Below are positions 64,000 through 64,000 of a DNA stretch of 64,000 nucleotides, in pieces. Source of the stretch: Symsagittifera roscoffensis. Taxonomy: Eukaryota; Xenacoelomorpha; Acoela; Convolutidae. The DNA is taken from NCBI RefSeq assembly GCF_963678635.1, contig NW_026971721.1, positions 28,159 through 92,158 on the forward strand, written 5' to 3'. Made by a program: the position numbers and the translations under genes. Position 1 is the first letter of the stretch; every line of letters begins with the position of its first letter. The notes beneath the pieces are model-generated. The model had not been told where the DNA came from. It was given only the letters and a program-made list of their open reading frames with translations, and did no database searches.

Positions 64000-64000
64000 G

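Noticed and set aside
61500-64000. Plus ORF 63623-63886 (87 aa, hydrophobic)
   Set aside because: Phe/Val-rich translation of T-rich DNA without splice or start support.

Overview
This window is eukaryotic, most likely invertebrate animal, genomic DNA. The evidence is a metazoan-type TOM70 gene split into 11 coding exons with GT-AG introns, AT-rich homopolymer-laden introns, Ty3/Gypsy-class LTR retroelements and non-autonomous DNA transposons. No phylum can be assigned from the sequence. No rRNA gene, intact tRNA gene, CRISPR array or prokaryotic operon was seen.

Region 1, about 1-21,800, minus strand. This is a giant Gypsy-class retroelement with two uninterrupted reading frames. The first (9623-18430, 2,935 aa) is a gag-pol polyprotein: coiled coil, capsid, two CCHC zinc knuckles, DTG protease, YVDD reverse transcriptase, RNase H, a ~420-residue spacer, an integrase with its D/D/E residues, a GPY/F module, and a C-terminal domain that looks like a TARG1/OARD1-type macrodomain. 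The second (235-9114, 2,959 aa) carries an SGNH/GDSL-type hydrolase domain, a probable second degenerate SGNH domain, coiled coil, Cys/His clusters and a terminal SUMO-interaction-like motif. Upstream of gag-pol lie a ~13-bp minisatellite of about 50 units, a triplicated 70-bp repeat containing CCAAT, and about 2 kb of LTR-like or leader DNA. The hexamer CTCAAG is strikingly over-represented through this region only. The 3' end runs off the left edge, so the LTR pair cannot be matched.

Region 2, about 21,800-41,890, plus strand. A diverged tandem array (21.8-22.65 kb) precedes the complete TOM70 gene (coding 23163-40808, 597 aa). Its 8.5-kb first intron holds an unrecognised exon-like reading frame, a 2,529-bp tandem duplication, an antisense coiled-coil exon and a MITE with a perfect 8-bp target duplication. 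A second MITE, tRNA-related SINE-like pieces and several copies of one AT-rich interspersed repeat occupy other introns.

Region 3, 41895-58908, minus strand. This is a 17,014-bp LTR retroelement with two 410-bp LTRs (about 7 differences) and a 4-bp target duplication GTTG. It encodes gag, protease, RT, integrase C-terminus and a long 3' half with an envelope-like ORF and two orphan ORFs. It is defective: RNase H and nearly all the integrase core are deleted, and gag carries two in-frame stops.

Region 4, 58909-63999. Interspersed repeats are followed by the 3' end of an unrecognised minus-strand gene (two exons, 60618-61899, one membrane segment plus a polar tail), then a diverged relative of the Region 3 LTR.

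The two retroelements and the cellular genes show no functional linkage. The main novelty is the giant element, which combines a complete Gypsy polyprotein with a macrodomain-like tail and a second giant ORF bearing SGNH domains.
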